From JBBDIK01 sp040880465 (GTDB taxonomy: Bacteria; Actinomycetota; UBA4738; JBBDHU01): a DNA stretch of 64,000 nt. The notes beneath the pieces are model-generated. The model did not search any database and was not told the DNA's origin. It saw nothing but the letters and a program-made list of their open reading frames with translations. This document shows, one piece after another, positions 41,533-49,963 of the stretch. Location of the stretch: contig JBBDIK010000003.1 in NCBI GenBank assembly GCA_040880465.1, positions 62,001 through 126,000 on the forward strand. The letters are read 5' to 3'. The translations under genes were made by a program, and so were the position numbers. Position 1 is the first letter of the stretch, and every line of letters starts with the position of its first letter.

Positions 41533-42456
41533 ATGCGTATCACTGTCGTCGGAGCGGGGTTCGTGGGCTCGACCGCCGCCATGCGGATCCTCGAGAAGGG
41601 ACTGGGCGAGGTCATCCTCATCGACATCGTTGAGGGGCTTCCGCAGGGCATCGCGCTTGACATGCGCCATGCGGCGCCCATCGAGGGGTACGAGCCACGG
41701 GTCATCGGCACGAACGATTACGCCGACACGGCGGGATCGGATGTCGTCGTCATCACGGCAGGCCTCCCGCGCCAGCCGGGGATGAGCAGGATGGATCTGC
41801 TGGCCAAGAATGCATCGATCATGAGGGACGTGGTCGGCAAGATCGCGGCCGACTCGCCGAACGCGATCCTGATCGTCGTGTCGAATCCCCTGGACGAGAT
41901 GACGTTCCTGGCAGCAGAAGTGTCCGGGTTCCCGAAGCAGCGGGTGATGGGGATGGCCGGGGTTCTGGACTCCTCGCGTCTCCGGCACCTCATCGCCGAG
42001 GAGCTGAACGTCTCGCCGGCATCGGTCGACGCGATGACGCTGGGGTCGCACGGGGACTCGATGATCGCCCTGCCCCGCCATGCGACCGTCGGGGACAAGC
42101 CGCTGACCGAGCTGGTCGATGACGAGGCCCTGGAACGGCTGTTCGCGCGCACACGCGACGCGGGTGCCGAGATCGTCGGCTTGCTGAAGAAGGGGAGTGC
42201 GTACTTCGCGCCTTCGGCGTCGATCGCGCGGATGGTCGCTGCGATCGCCAACGACACCCACGAGGTGCTGCCGGTGTGCGCGTGGGCGACGGGCGAGTAT
42301 GGCATCGAGGACGTCTACGTCGGTGTGCCCGCGAAGCTTGGACATGGCGGCGTCGAGGAGATCGTCGAGATGGACCTGAACGAGGCCGAACTGGCGGCGC
42401 TGCGGGAAGCCGCCGACGGGATCCGCGCCAAGTGCGCCGACCTCGCCAGGCTCTGA
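41533..42456 (+). CDS. mdh: malate dehydrogenase (LDH-like)
   Basis: Oxidises malate to oxaloacetate with NAD. The NAD loop VVGAGFVGSTAAMRI is at the N-terminus, the arginine mobile loop is RQPGMSRMDLL, and the catalytic His is in LGSHGDSMIALPRH. 307 residues from ATG 41533, preceded by GGAAGGA. The MSRMDLL-type loop and size match bacterial MDH rather than LDH. 64 nt after icd, likely the same operon. Confidence 0.93.
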   Translation: MRITVVGAGFVGSTAAMRILEKGLGEVILIDIVEGLPQGIALDMRHAAPIEGYEPRVIGTNDYADTAGSDVVVITAGLPRQPGMSRMDLLAKNASIMRDVVGKIAADSPNAILIVVSNPLDEMTFLAAEVSGFPKQRVMGMAGVLDSSRLRHLIAEELNVSPASVDAMTLGSHGDSMIALPRHATVGDKPLTELVDDEALERLFARTRDAGAEIVGLLKKGSAYFAPSASIARMVAAIANDTHEVLPVCAWATGEYGIEDVYVGVPAKLGHGGVEEIVEMDLNEAELAALREAADGIRAKCADLARL

Positions 42457-42503
42457 AGGGCGTCGGCGCAGTCGCCCTGGTGTTCTGACGAGAGGATCGC
42501 TCT

Positions 42504-43169
42504 CTACGGCATCGGTGGCGGCGGCACGCCCATGTCGCCGCCAGGACCGGAGTCCGGTGATGGGCCCAGGTCAGGACCGGCACCCGAGTCGCGTGCGGCC
42601 GGTGCCCAGTCGGCATCCGCTGTGGTCGCGGCAGCCGTCGTGTCGCCCTTGGAGGCCACACCCATCACGCCGCCGACCAGGGCGACGGCCCCGCCGAGGA
42701 GCGCGATATAGATACCGAACGCGTATCCGACCGTGAATACTTCCCGCATCTGCGCTTCGATCTCTTCGGGGGGAGCATCGATCTGGCCAGCGATCAGGCT
42801 CGCTTGATCGTCGAAGGCAGCGTCCAACTGGCTGTCCCTCGTCGCGAGGTTGAGCGCGACGACCCCTCCGACCAGGAGCCCCGCGACGAGGGCAAGTGCC
42901 GCCATCCCCCTCCGGAGGCCACGGCTGGACGCCGACAGCATCACGAGTCCGGCTACGATCGCCACGATACCGAGGATGAGCGTGATCTTTCCGCTGTCTT
43001 GGTTGAGCCCGCCGATGGATTGTGAAGCCGAGGTTCCGGGCGGCAGGGAGACCGAGGGATCGATCGTCACGCCGACCCACGGGAGGAACGATCCGACCGC
43101 GGCGACGGCGCCCCCGATGATCACGATGACGCCGGCGATCGGCGCTCTCGCTGCTGCTTCTTGCCCCAT
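42504..43169 (-). CDS. four-helix membrane protein with a Pro/Gly-rich tail
   Basis: 221 residues: four helices (APIAGVIVIIGGAVAAVGSF, KITLILGIVAIVAGLVML, GMAALALVAGLLVGGVVAL, FGIYIALLGGAVALVGGVMG) and a disordered tail rich in Gly, Asp and Pro ending in PPPPMP. The FLPWVGV motif after helix 1 and the GG pairs recall the protein at 31863. A strong SD (GGGAGG) precedes the ATG. It converges with mdh. Function unknown. Confidence 0.6.
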   Translation of the reverse strand: MGQEAAARAPIAGVIVIIGGAVAAVGSFLPWVGVTIDPSVSLPPGTSASQSIGGLNQDSGKITLILGIVAIVAGLVMLSASSRGLRRGMAALALVAGLLVGGVVALNLATRDSQLDAAFDDQASLIAGQIDAPPEEIEAQMREVFTVGYAFGIYIALLGGAVALVGGVMGVASKGDTTAAATTADADWAPAARDSGAGPDLGPSPDSGPGGDMGVPPPPMP

Positions 43170-43299
43170 CCTGCCTCCCCCGTCGCCTAGCCGGTCCGGG
43201 GGAGTCTGACACCATCTCTGCTCTGAAGGAAGCGTCGCCTGTGCCGATGCCCCTCGCCCGGCGCTTCCGGGGGCCGGGCCCCTCGGACCTGCCGGTCCC

Positions 43300-43305
43300 T
43301 AGAAT
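43300..43305 (+). promoter_or_regulatory. -10 box (TAGAAT) of the fumarase operon
   Basis: Ends 8 nt before ATG 43314; leaderless-type spacing. Confidence 0.5.
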
Positions 43306-43313
43306 GGCTGCAT

Positions 43314-44165
43314 ATGACGGTGCGCGAGATCGAGGCGGCGGAGGTCACCCGGGTCGTTCGGGAACTCTGCATGGAGATCTGCTACACGGTCCCCCAGGAG
43401 ATGGTGGACCTGATGAAGCAGGCGCGAGAGAAGGAAGAATCCCCCGTCGCGCGCCAGATCCTCGACCTGCTGATCAAGAACCAGGATCTGGCTGCGGAGG
43501 GGGAGTACCCCTATTGCCAGGACACGGGATACACGGTGGCGTTCTTGGAGATCGGGCAGGACGTGCACGTCACCGGTGGCGATCTGAGCGATGCGATCAA
43601 CGAGGGGGTTCGTTCGGGGTACGCGGACGCGTTCCTTCGGGGGTCGATCGTACGCGACCCGGTATTCGACCGGATGAACACGGGGGACAACACCCCGGCG
43701 TTCATCCACACCGAGATCGTCGCGGGGGATCAGATCCGCGTCCAGATAGATGCGAAGGGCGGAGGTTCCGAGAACAAGAGCCGCCACCGCATGTTGAAGC
43801 CGTCCGATGGGCTCGAAGGGGTGAAGAACTTCGTTTTGCAGGCGATCGCCGAGGCGGGACCGGACGCGTGTCCGCCGGGCATCATCGGCGTCGGGATCGG
43901 CGGCAACTTCGAATGGGCGGCGATCATCGCGAAGAGGTCGTTGATGCGCAAGGTGGGTCAGCCGAACCCGGATCCCCAGATCGCCGAACTGGAAGCGGAG
44001 CTGCTCGAGAAGGCGAACGCCCTCGGTATCGGGCCGCAGTCACTCGGCGGGACGCAGACGGTCCTGGCGGTCCACGTCGAGACGATGGCGACGCACATCG
44101 CCTCGCTGCCCGTCGCGGTGAACCTCGAATGCCACGCGCACCGGACCGGAACGCGGGTGATCTAG
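43314..44165 (+). CDS. fumA: class I fumarate hydratase, alpha subunit
   Basis: Iron-sulfur fumarase N-terminal domain encoded separately. It contains QDTGYTVAFLEIGQDVH with the Cys of YPYCQDTG, HTEIVAGDQIRVQIDAKGGGSENKS and GVGIGGNFEWAA, all family signatures; further cluster cysteines lie in DACPPG and NLECHAHR. 283 residues. The order alpha-beta, 2 nt apart, is that of two-subunit fumarases; L(+)-tartrate dehydratase is a related alternative made less likely by the TCA neighbours. Confidence 0.92.
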   Translation: MTVREIEAAEVTRVVRELCMEICYTVPQEMVDLMKQAREKEESPVARQILDLLIKNQDLAAEGEYPYCQDTGYTVAFLEIGQDVHVTGGDLSDAINEGVRSGYADAFLRGSIVRDPVFDRMNTGDNTPAFIHTEIVAGDQIRVQIDAKGGGSENKSRHRMLKPSDGLEGVKNFVLQAIAEAGPDACPPGIIGVGIGGNFEWAAIIAKRSLMRKVGQPNPDPQIAELEAELLEKANALGIGPQSLGGTQTVLAVHVETMATHIASLPVAVNLECHAHRTGTRVI

Positions 44166-44167
44166 CG

Positions 44168-44809
44168 ATGCCGGTCGAGGTCCTGGATGACGGCCGCAAG
44201 CGCATCCGTGCCCCGCTGGACGACGACGACGTCCGGGAACTTCACGCGGGTGACGTCGTACTGGTCTCCGGCATGGTGTACGCCGCCCGCGACGCCGCGC
44301 ACAAACGGATGATGCAGCTCCTCGATGAGGAGCAGCCGTTGCCCTTCGATCCGGTCGGCGCGATCGTGTACTACGTCGGGCCGACGCCGGCCAAGCCCGG
44401 CAACGTGATCGGAGCAGCCGGACCGACGACCGCAAGCAGGATGGACGCCTATACGCCACGCCTGCTGGACCGGGGACTCAAGGGCATCATCGGCAAGGGG
44501 AACCGGGGACGCGTGGTCCGCGATTCGATCCGCGACCACCAGGCCGTCTACATGGCTGCACTCGGCGGCGGCGGGGCCCTTGCTGCGCTCGCCGTGAAGG
44601 CGCAGGAAGTCATCGCGTTCGAGGAGATGGGCCCCGAGGCGGTTCGGCGGCTCGAGCTGGAGGACTTCCCGGTGTGGGTCGTCAACGATGCAGAGGGACG
44701 CGACTTCTATCAGGAGACCGTCAGTCCGTGGCGGCGCGACGAGGAGCTTCCCGAGTTCCTGCGAGGTACCCCGGATCACACGGAGACCAACGGGAACGGG
44801 GGAGGATGA
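44168..44809 (+). CDS. fumB: class I fumarate hydratase, beta subunit
   Basis: C-terminal fumarase domain, partner of the preceding gene. Family features are ELHAGDVVLVSGMVYAARDAAH, YYVGPTPAKPG, GPTTASRMDAY, LLDRGLKGIIGKGNRG and the catalytic DFPVWVVNDAEGRDFY. 213 residues. The frame upstream of ATG 44168 is a shadow of the alpha subunit. The stop overlaps the SD of the next small gene. Confidence 0.92.
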   Translation: MPVEVLDDGRKRIRAPLDDDDVRELHAGDVVLVSGMVYAARDAAHKRMMQLLDEEQPLPFDPVGAIVYYVGPTPAKPGNVIGAAGPTTASRMDAYTPRLLDRGLKGIIGKGNRGRVVRDSIRDHQAVYMAALGGGGALAALAVKAQEVIAFEEMGPEAVRRLELEDFPVWVVNDAEGRDFYQETVSPWRRDEELPEFLRGTPDHTETNGNGGG

Positions 44810-44980
44810 GTGTCGGGGTTCGGGCAGCAGCTCAGGATGCGCGTGCGCTCCTTCTTCACCAATTGGCATGAGTACGAGGCGTCCGTCGGGAGGAAGGTCG
44901 TACTGACGATCCGCAACCGGGCGAAGTCCGTGTACACGCTCAGCGGCTGCTGCGGGAACGACGGCGAGTCGGGCTGCTGA
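44810..44980 (+). CDS. 56-residue Cys-rich small protein
   Basis: GTG 44810 follows GGAGG by 4 nt and directly adjoins the fumB stop. The protein is basic at first (QLRMRVRSFFTNWHEYEASV), then a beta-like segment VGRKVVLTIRNR, and ends SGCCGNDGESGC with Cys47, Cys48 and Cys56. The three cysteines near the C-terminus suggest metal or Fe-S binding or redox activity. It may serve the Fe-S fumarase, which is inferred only from position. Family not recognised. Confidence 0.6.
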   Translation: MSGFGQQLRMRVRSFFTNWHEYEASVGRKVVLTIRNRAKSVYTLSGCCGNDGESGC

Positions 44981-45054
44981 CAGGTTGCCGGGGGCTCCGG
45001 TCGGGGCCCAGGCCATCACCACCCCCACGCACGATGAGCGCGTTCTGCCGACAG

Positions 45055-45087
45055 TCGACGGCGGGGCCCCTCAACCCGGGCCGTCGA
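45055..45087 (+). terminator. strong hairpin after the fumarase operon
   Basis: TCGACGGC (45055-45062) pairs with GCCGTCGA (45080-45087), and the stem continues with GGG/CCC across a 2-nt bulge: about 11 bp. It is 75 nt after the small Cys-rich gene. No T run follows, so it is a probable terminator or RNA-stabilising structure. Confidence 0.5.
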
Positions 45088-45135
45088 AGGCCCGAAACCT
45101 GAAACCAGGGGTGCTTCGCGGCCACCTGAGACGAG

Positions 45136-45774
45136 GTGAGGATCCTGCGGAGGGCGTTGATCCGAGCCATGGTTGCGGCGCTGGCGACCCTGGCCTTCGC
45201 CGTGCAGCCTCCAGCCGCCTCGGCGGCCCCGGCGGCGCCCAGGCCGCGGGCGCTGACGCTTCAGATCGCGATGCTAGACGACTTCTTCGATCCCGAGGTG
45301 ACCGAAGGGGTCGTGTCGATCATGGGGGTCAACTGGAGCAACCAGGGGCAGGTCTTCCACAACGTCGTCCTCGTTCCGGGTCCAGCTTGGTACTCGACGA
45401 ACCTCGACGAAGGCCAGAGCGACGGAACCCAGCTCGAGTACGCCGGAACGTTCGACTACGTGTGTATCTACCATCCGGCGATGGTCGGCTCCCTCAGGAT
45501 CTCGCCGCTCGTCCAACAGGGATCGGGGCGGGTCGGGGACACGTTCCCGATCCAGCTCTCGTCGGTCGACCTCGCGACAACCGCCTATGTCTTCGACGTG
45601 CAGCGACGCCGGAACGATGGGCGCTGGGGACCGGCCCGGCGCGCGAGCGATTCGATCTACGGCTTCACTCCACGCCGTGCGGGTGCCTACGACCTTCGGG
45701 TACGGCTGGTCGAGCCGGGTGCCGATGTCGTGGGGGAATGGTCGCCCCGTGTGCGGGTCCGGGTGCGGGCCTAG
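45136..45774 (+). CDS. secreted cupredoxin-like copper protein
   Basis: Signal peptide in the first 30 residues, then a plastocyanin/azurin-like domain with the full type 1 copper set: His75 (VFHNVVL), Cys110, His113 and Met116 (YVCIYHPAM). A second beta-rich domain of about 80 residues (fibronectin-like, DVQRRRNDGRW, GAYDLRVRLVEPGA) follows. Probably an extracytoplasmic electron carrier or copper binder. 212 residues from GTG 45136. The 3' end overlaps convergent sdhB by 4 nt. Confidence 0.83.
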   Translation: MRILRRALIRAMVAALATLAFAVQPPAASAAPAAPRPRALTLQIAMLDDFFDPEVTEGVVSIMGVNWSNQGQVFHNVVLVPGPAWYSTNLDEGQSDGTQLEYAGTFDYVCIYHPAMVGSLRISPLVQQGSGRVGDTFPIQLSSVDLATTAYVFDVQRRRNDGRWGPARRASDSIYGFTPRRAGAYDLRVRLVEPGADVVGEWSPRVRVRVRA

Positions 45775-46484
45775 AAGCGGTCGAACAGGATCGAGCGCTT
45801 CACGTCCTGGATCGCCTTCGTGACCTTGATGCCGCGCGGACAGGCCTCGGTGCAGTTGAAGGTGGTCCGGCACCGGAACACCCCCGTCTTCTCCGACAGG
45901 ATCCTCAGTCGTTCTTGGGCGCCGTGGTCGCGCGAGTCGTTGATGAAGCGGTGGGCGTTCACGATCGCGGCGGGGCCGACGTACTCGTCGTCGCTCCAGA
46001 AGACAGGGCAGGAAGTCGTGCATGCCGCACACAGGATGCACTTGGTGGTGTCCTCGAACTTCTCCAGCTCCTCGGGGGTCTGGAGGCGCTCGCGGTCATC
46101 GGGCGGCTGGTCGTCGTTGATCAGGTAGGGGAGGACGCTCTCGTAGCCCTTGAAGAACGGTTCCATGTCGACGATCAGGTCCTTGAGGACCGGCAGGCCG
46201 CGGATCGGCTCGATCGTGACGTTGGGAGCGACATCGGCGACCAGGACCTTGCAGGCAAGCGCGTTCTCGCCGTTGATGAGCATGGCGTCGGAGCCGCAGA
46301 TCCCGTGGGCGCACGACCGGCGCAGCGCGAGCGTCCCGTCGTGGTGCCACTTGACCTCGTGCAAAGCGTCGAGCAGTCGGTCGTTCGGCTCCATCTCCAG
46401 GTCGAACTCGTCCCACCAGGGCTCGGTTCCGACTTCCGGGTTGTACCGGCGGATCTTCATCGTGAACTCAACGGTCGTGGCCAT
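45771..46484 (-). CDS. sdhB: succinate dehydrogenase iron-sulfur subunit
   Basis: Carries the three Fe-S clusters between SdhA and the membrane. The 2Fe-2S site has Cys58, Cys63, Asp66 and Cys78; Asp in the third place is known from other SdhB. The 4Fe-4S and 3Fe-4S sites are in KCILCAACTTSCPVFW and FNCTEACPRGI. 237 residues. ATG 46484 shares a base with the sdhA stop (TGATG). Last gene of sdhCDAB. Confidence 0.95.
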   Translation of the reverse strand: MATTVEFTMKIRRYNPEVGTEPWWDEFDLEMEPNDRLLDALHEVKWHHDGTLALRRSCAHGICGSDAMLINGENALACKVLVADVAPNVTIEPIRGLPVLKDLIVDMEPFFKGYESVLPYLINDDQPPDDRERLQTPEELEKFEDTTKCILCAACTTSCPVFWSDDEYVGPAAIVNAHRFINDSRDHGAQERLRILSEKTGVFRCRTTFNCTEACPRGIKVTKAIQDVKRSILFDRF

Positions 46485-48279
46485 CAGTACTTCCGCTCCA
46501 TCGGGACGTAGGGTCCCATCTTCACGTCCTTGTACGCCAGCCGGACCGAGCCGTCGGGCTCGCGCGACGCGAGCGAATGACGGAGCCAGTGCCCGTCGTC
46601 GCGGAGCGGGTGATCCTCGCGGAAGTGGCCTCCACGGCTCTCGTCACGCGCCAAGGCACCGGCCGCCAGCGTGTCGGAGATATCGAGCAGGCAGCCCAGT
46701 TCCCACGTCTCCATGAGCTCGGTGTTGAACAACTTGCCCTTGTCCTGGACCACGGCGTGGGCGTACCGCTCGCGGAGGCCAACGAGGATCGTCTGAAGCT
46801 GCGAGAGACTCTCTTCGGTCCGGACGACGCCGGCCTTGTCGAACATCTCGCGCTGCAATTCCGAACGGATGTCGGCCACGTTCTCGCTTCCGTTCGAGGA
46901 CAGGAGTACATCGAGTTCCGCGCGGGTGGTGTCCGCGGCGGCCTCTGGCTTCGCCGGAAGGGGCACCGACGCCGCGTATCCGGCCATGTGGCGCCCACCG
47001 CGCCGGCCGAACACGACGATATCCAGGAGCGAGTTCGTACCCAGCCGGTTGGCGCCGTGGACGCTGACGCATGCGCATTCACCGGCCGCATACAGCCCCG
47101 GCACCGGGGTTTCGTTCGCGCCGAGCACGACCTGACCGTCGGTGTTGGTCGGGATCCCGCCCATCGCGTAGTGCGCGGTCGGCTGGATGGGGACGCCCTC
47201 GGTCGTCGGTTCGACTCCCAGGTAGATCCGTGCGAATTCGGTGACGTCGGGGAGCTTCGTTTCGATGATCTCGGGATCCAGGTGCGTGACGTCCAGGTGC
47301 ACGTAGTCCTTGCCGTCGATACCTCGGCCTTCCTTCACCTCGGCGACGATGGCGCGCGAGACCATGTCGCGCGGCGCGAGGTCCTTGACGGTCGGCGCGT
47401 AGCGTTCCATGAACCGCTCTCCGGCGTGGTTCCGCAGGATGCCTCCCTCTCCGCGGACCGCCTCGGACAGCAGGATCCCCATCTTGTAGATGCCCGTCGG
47501 ATGGAACTGGTACATCTCCATGTCCTCGAGCGGGATCCCGCGACGGTAGGCCACCGCCGGGCCGTCGCCGGTGAGAGCGTGGGCGTTCGACGTGACGCTG
47601 AAGACGCGCCCGTAGCCGCCGGTCGCGAACAGCACCGCCTTCGAGCGGAAGACGTGGATCTCGCCGGTCGCCAGCTCGTACGCGACCACGCCGGCCACGG
47701 TGCCCTCGTCGGTGCGCAGCAGATCGGTGACGTAGAACTCATTGAAGAACCGAACGTCGCGTTTGATGCATTGTTGGTACAGCGTCTGCAGGATCATGTG
47801 GCCGGTCCGGTCGGCCGAGTAGAGGGCTCGGCGGACNNNNNNNNNNCCAGCGTCAACGAATGGCTCGCCTCGATCGACAAGACGGCTCGGCGGACCGGCG
47901 CCTCGCCGTGGTTCCGCGTGTGACCGCCGAAGCGGCGTTGGTCGAGTTTGCCGTCCGGCGTGCGATTGAACGGCAGGCCCCAGTGTTCGAGCTCGTACAC
48001 GGCGTCGACGGCTTCGCGGCACATGATCTCGGCCGCGGGCTGGTCGACCAAGTAGTCGCCTCCCTTGACGGTGTCGAACGTGTGCCACTCGGGGGAATCC
48101 TCCTCGACGTTCGCCAGGGCGGCGCACATCCCGCCCTGCGCTGCGCCCGTGTGCGACCGCGTCGGATACAGCTTGGAGATGACGGCGGTGTTCACGGAGT
48201 CGGCGGCCTCGATCGCGGCGCGCAATCCCGCGCCGCCGGCACCGACGATGACGGCGTCGTACGTGTGTGTCGTCGTCAC
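46484..48279 (-). CDS. sdhA: succinate dehydrogenase flavoprotein subunit, split by an assembly gap
   Basis: Covalent-FAD subunit oxidising succinate. The N-terminal part has the dinucleotide loop VGAGGAGLRAAIEAA and the flavinylated His in TRSHTGAAQGGM. The C-terminal part has RFMERYAPTVKDLAPRDMVS, the HYAMGGIPTN region and NSLLDIVVFGRRGG. A run of 10 N (47837-47846) breaks the frame. The 12-bp sequence GGCTCGGCGGAC occurs on both sides (47825-47836, 47884-47895). Collapsing the copies removes 59 bp and restores one continuous frame of normal length. GTG 48279 overlaps the sdhD stop. Confidence 0.93.
47837..47846. other. assembly gap (10 N) inside sdhA
   Basis: Ten undetermined bases. The flanks share a 12-bp direct repeat, and the 37 nt between the N run and the second repeat copy encode nothing expected of SdhA, so the gap is likely an artefact of joining two overlapping contig ends. 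Confidence 0.9.
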
Positions 48280-48698
48280 GATCCCGCCCACTTCGACGGA
48301 TCGAACGTGAACACCACGATCGTGCCGAGGGCGAAGGTGACGGCGGTCAGGACGTAGAAGAACCAGTTGAGGACGAAGCGGGTCGTCGGCGTGCGGACAT
48401 AGTCCTGGATGATCACGCGCAGGCCGTTCACGCCGTGGATCAGCGCGAGGGACAGCAGCAGCCAGTCCCAGGCCAGCCAGAAGATGCTCTGCCACCGTCC
48501 GGCGACGAACGCGAAGTCCACGCGTTCGATGCCTCCGTCGAGCACGTGCATGATCAGGACGTGACCGACGGCCAGGAAGAGCAGGGCGATACCGCTGATC
48601 CGCATGAACAGCCACCACCACAGCTCCGCGCGGCCAGTGGGCCGCGGGCGGCTGCTCGGGGTGGACAGGCCCCGGCGTTCGGTTCTGGTCGTCGCCAT
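48276..48698 (-). CDS. sdhD: succinate dehydrogenase membrane anchor subunit
   Basis: 140 residues with three helices: LWWWLFMRISGIALLFLAVGHVLIM, IFWLAWDWLLLSLALIHGVNGL and WFFYVLTAVTFALGTIVVF. His residues in VGHVLIMH and LIHGVNGLR are heme/quinone-site candidates. ATG 48698 shares a base with the sdhC stop; the longer upstream frame is a shadow of sdhC. Confidence 0.88.
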   Translation of the reverse strand: MATTRTERRGLSTPSSRPRPTGRAELWWWLFMRISGIALLFLAVGHVLIMHVLDGGIERVDFAFVAGRWQSIFWLAWDWLLLSLALIHGVNGLRVIIQDYVRTPTTRFVLNWFFYVLTAVTFALGTIVVFTFDPSKWAGS

Positions 48699-49105
48699 CA
48701 GAAGCTCTCGATGATGCCGCGGCCCATGACCACCGTGATCGGGATCATGGCGAGCACGAAGATGACGGCCGCGCCGTACGTCAGTTGACGGTGGATCAGC
48801 GCCGCCTTCGGCCAGAAGTCGACGAGCATGATCTTGACGCCGTTGATCGCGTGGAACAGGACTGCGGCGACCAGTCCCAACTCCAGCGAACGCACGAGCG
48901 GATTGTGGTAGGCCTCCATCACCCGGTTGTAGGCCTCGGGTCCCCAGGCGACGACCGCAGTGTCGACGACGTGCGCGAACAGGAACAGGATGATGGCGAC
49001 GCCCGTGACGCGATGCAGAGCCCACGACCATTGGCCCTCTTTCCCGTCGTAAAGCGAGCCGAACCCGCCGCGTTTGCTGGTCTTCGTGCGTGCCACTACG
49101 CTCAC
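48698..49105 (-). CDS. sdhC: succinate dehydrogenase cytochrome b subunit
   Basis: First gene of sdhCDAB. 135 residues, three helices, with the family start SWALHRVTGVAIILFLFAHVVDT and the second-helix FHAINGVKIMLVDF. The His of FAHVVDT is the likely heme b ligand. GTG 49105 lies 9 nt after a TAAGCT box. Confidence 0.88.
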   Translation of the reverse strand: MSVVARTKTSKRGGFGSLYDGKEGQWSWALHRVTGVAIILFLFAHVVDTAVVAWGPEAYNRVMEAYHNPLVRSLELGLVAAVLFHAINGVKIMLVDFWPKAALIHRQLTYGAAVIFVLAMIPITVVMGRGIIESF

Positions 49106-49114
49106 CCGTTCCCG

Positions 49115-49120
49115 AGCTTA
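49115..49120 (-). promoter_or_regulatory. -10 box (TAAGCT) of sdhCDAB
   Basis: On the minus strand, ends 9 nt before GTG 49105. Confidence 0.4.
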
Positions 49121-49249
49121 GCTGCCGTCCCCGCCGTGTCTGGCGGTCGGGGCGTCCCCAAGGCGGGGCGAGTCTACTCCAGTTCGTCGGATGGCAGCCT
49201 GTCGGGCCCCATCGGAGCCCGCCCGGCGTCGATCAGAAGGCGGGATCGT

Positions 49250-49897
49250 TCATGCGATGCGCAGGGCGACCATGACGCCGTCGCGGGTGGGGACGATGGT
49301 CGAGACGTAGCGCTCGTCTTCGGCGATCAGCTGGTTGTGTTCCTTGATCGCCTCGGTCCAGCCTTCCCGGAAATCGTCGGTGACGACCTCCTGGGCGACC
49401 CGTCCCGACCACAGCACGTTGTCGCAGATGTACATCCCCCCGACACGGACCCGGTCGCGGGCCGCGCGCCATGCGTCGGGGTAGCCATCCTTGTCGATGT
49501 CGTTGTAGATGATGTCCCACTCGCGGCCGAGCGAGATCATCGTCTCGACGGCGTCGCCGACGGTGAACACGACCGGTCCGTCCAGCACCGCCCGGTAGAG
49601 GTAGTCCAGCGCCTTCTCCTCGTTCGCCGGGTCTCCGTCCGTCAGGAACAGCTGCCCGGCCGGGCCGAGCGCCCGGGAGAACCAGTAGGCGGAGTACCCG
49701 AATCCCGACCCGAGTTCGATGACCTCCCGGGCCTTGTTCGCGCGGGCCAGGATCTCGAGGGTGACGCCGACCTGGCGCCCGACGATCGGGAAATCCCGCT
49801 GCCCGGCCTCGGCCTCCATCTCCAGGAGCACCTTCTCGTCCCGCGCAGTCAGGAGTGTGCGCATGTAGGCCGCGACGTCCGGGTTCACGATGTCCAA
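49250..49897 (-). CDS. class I SAM-dependent O-methyltransferase
   Basis: 215 residues of the caffeoyl-CoA/catechol O-methyltransferase type. The SAM site is VIELGSGFGYSAYW, the acidic metal-binding loop is DIIYNDIDKDGYPDAW, and GGMYICDNVLWSGRV is the family segment after beta-5. Substrate unknown. ATG 49897; divergent from the mutase gene. Confidence 0.88.
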   Translation of the reverse strand: MDIVNPDVAAYMRTLLTARDEKVLLEMEAEAGQRDFPIVGRQVGVTLEILARANKAREVIELGSGFGYSAYWFSRALGPAGQLFLTDGDPANEEKALDYLYRAVLDGPVVFTVGDAVETMISLGREWDIIYNDIDKDGYPDAWRAARDRVRVGGMYICDNVLWSGRVAQEVVTDDFREGWTEAIKEHNQLIAEDERYVSTIVPTRDGVMVALRIA

Positions 49898-49951
49898 GGG
49901 ACTGCCTCCTCATGTCAGACAGGGATACGGGCTCCGCCGGTGCCCAGACGA

Positions 49952-49957
49952 TACCCT
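49952..49957 (+). promoter_or_regulatory. -10 box (TACCCT) of the mutase catalytic subunit gene
   Basis: Ends 6 nt before ATG 49964, predicting a leaderless mRNA. Confidence 0.5.
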
Positions 49958-49963
49958 TGCCCC

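Noticed and set aside
46230..46320. Asp in place of the third 2Fe-2S cysteine of SdhB
   Set aside because: The same CxxxxCxxD pattern occurs in well-studied SdhB proteins such as that of E. coli, so it is not unusual.
47825..47895. The 12-bp repeat around the N run as a real direct repeat or insertion site
   Set aside because: Collapsing it restores sdhA exactly, which points to overlapping contig ends rather than biology.
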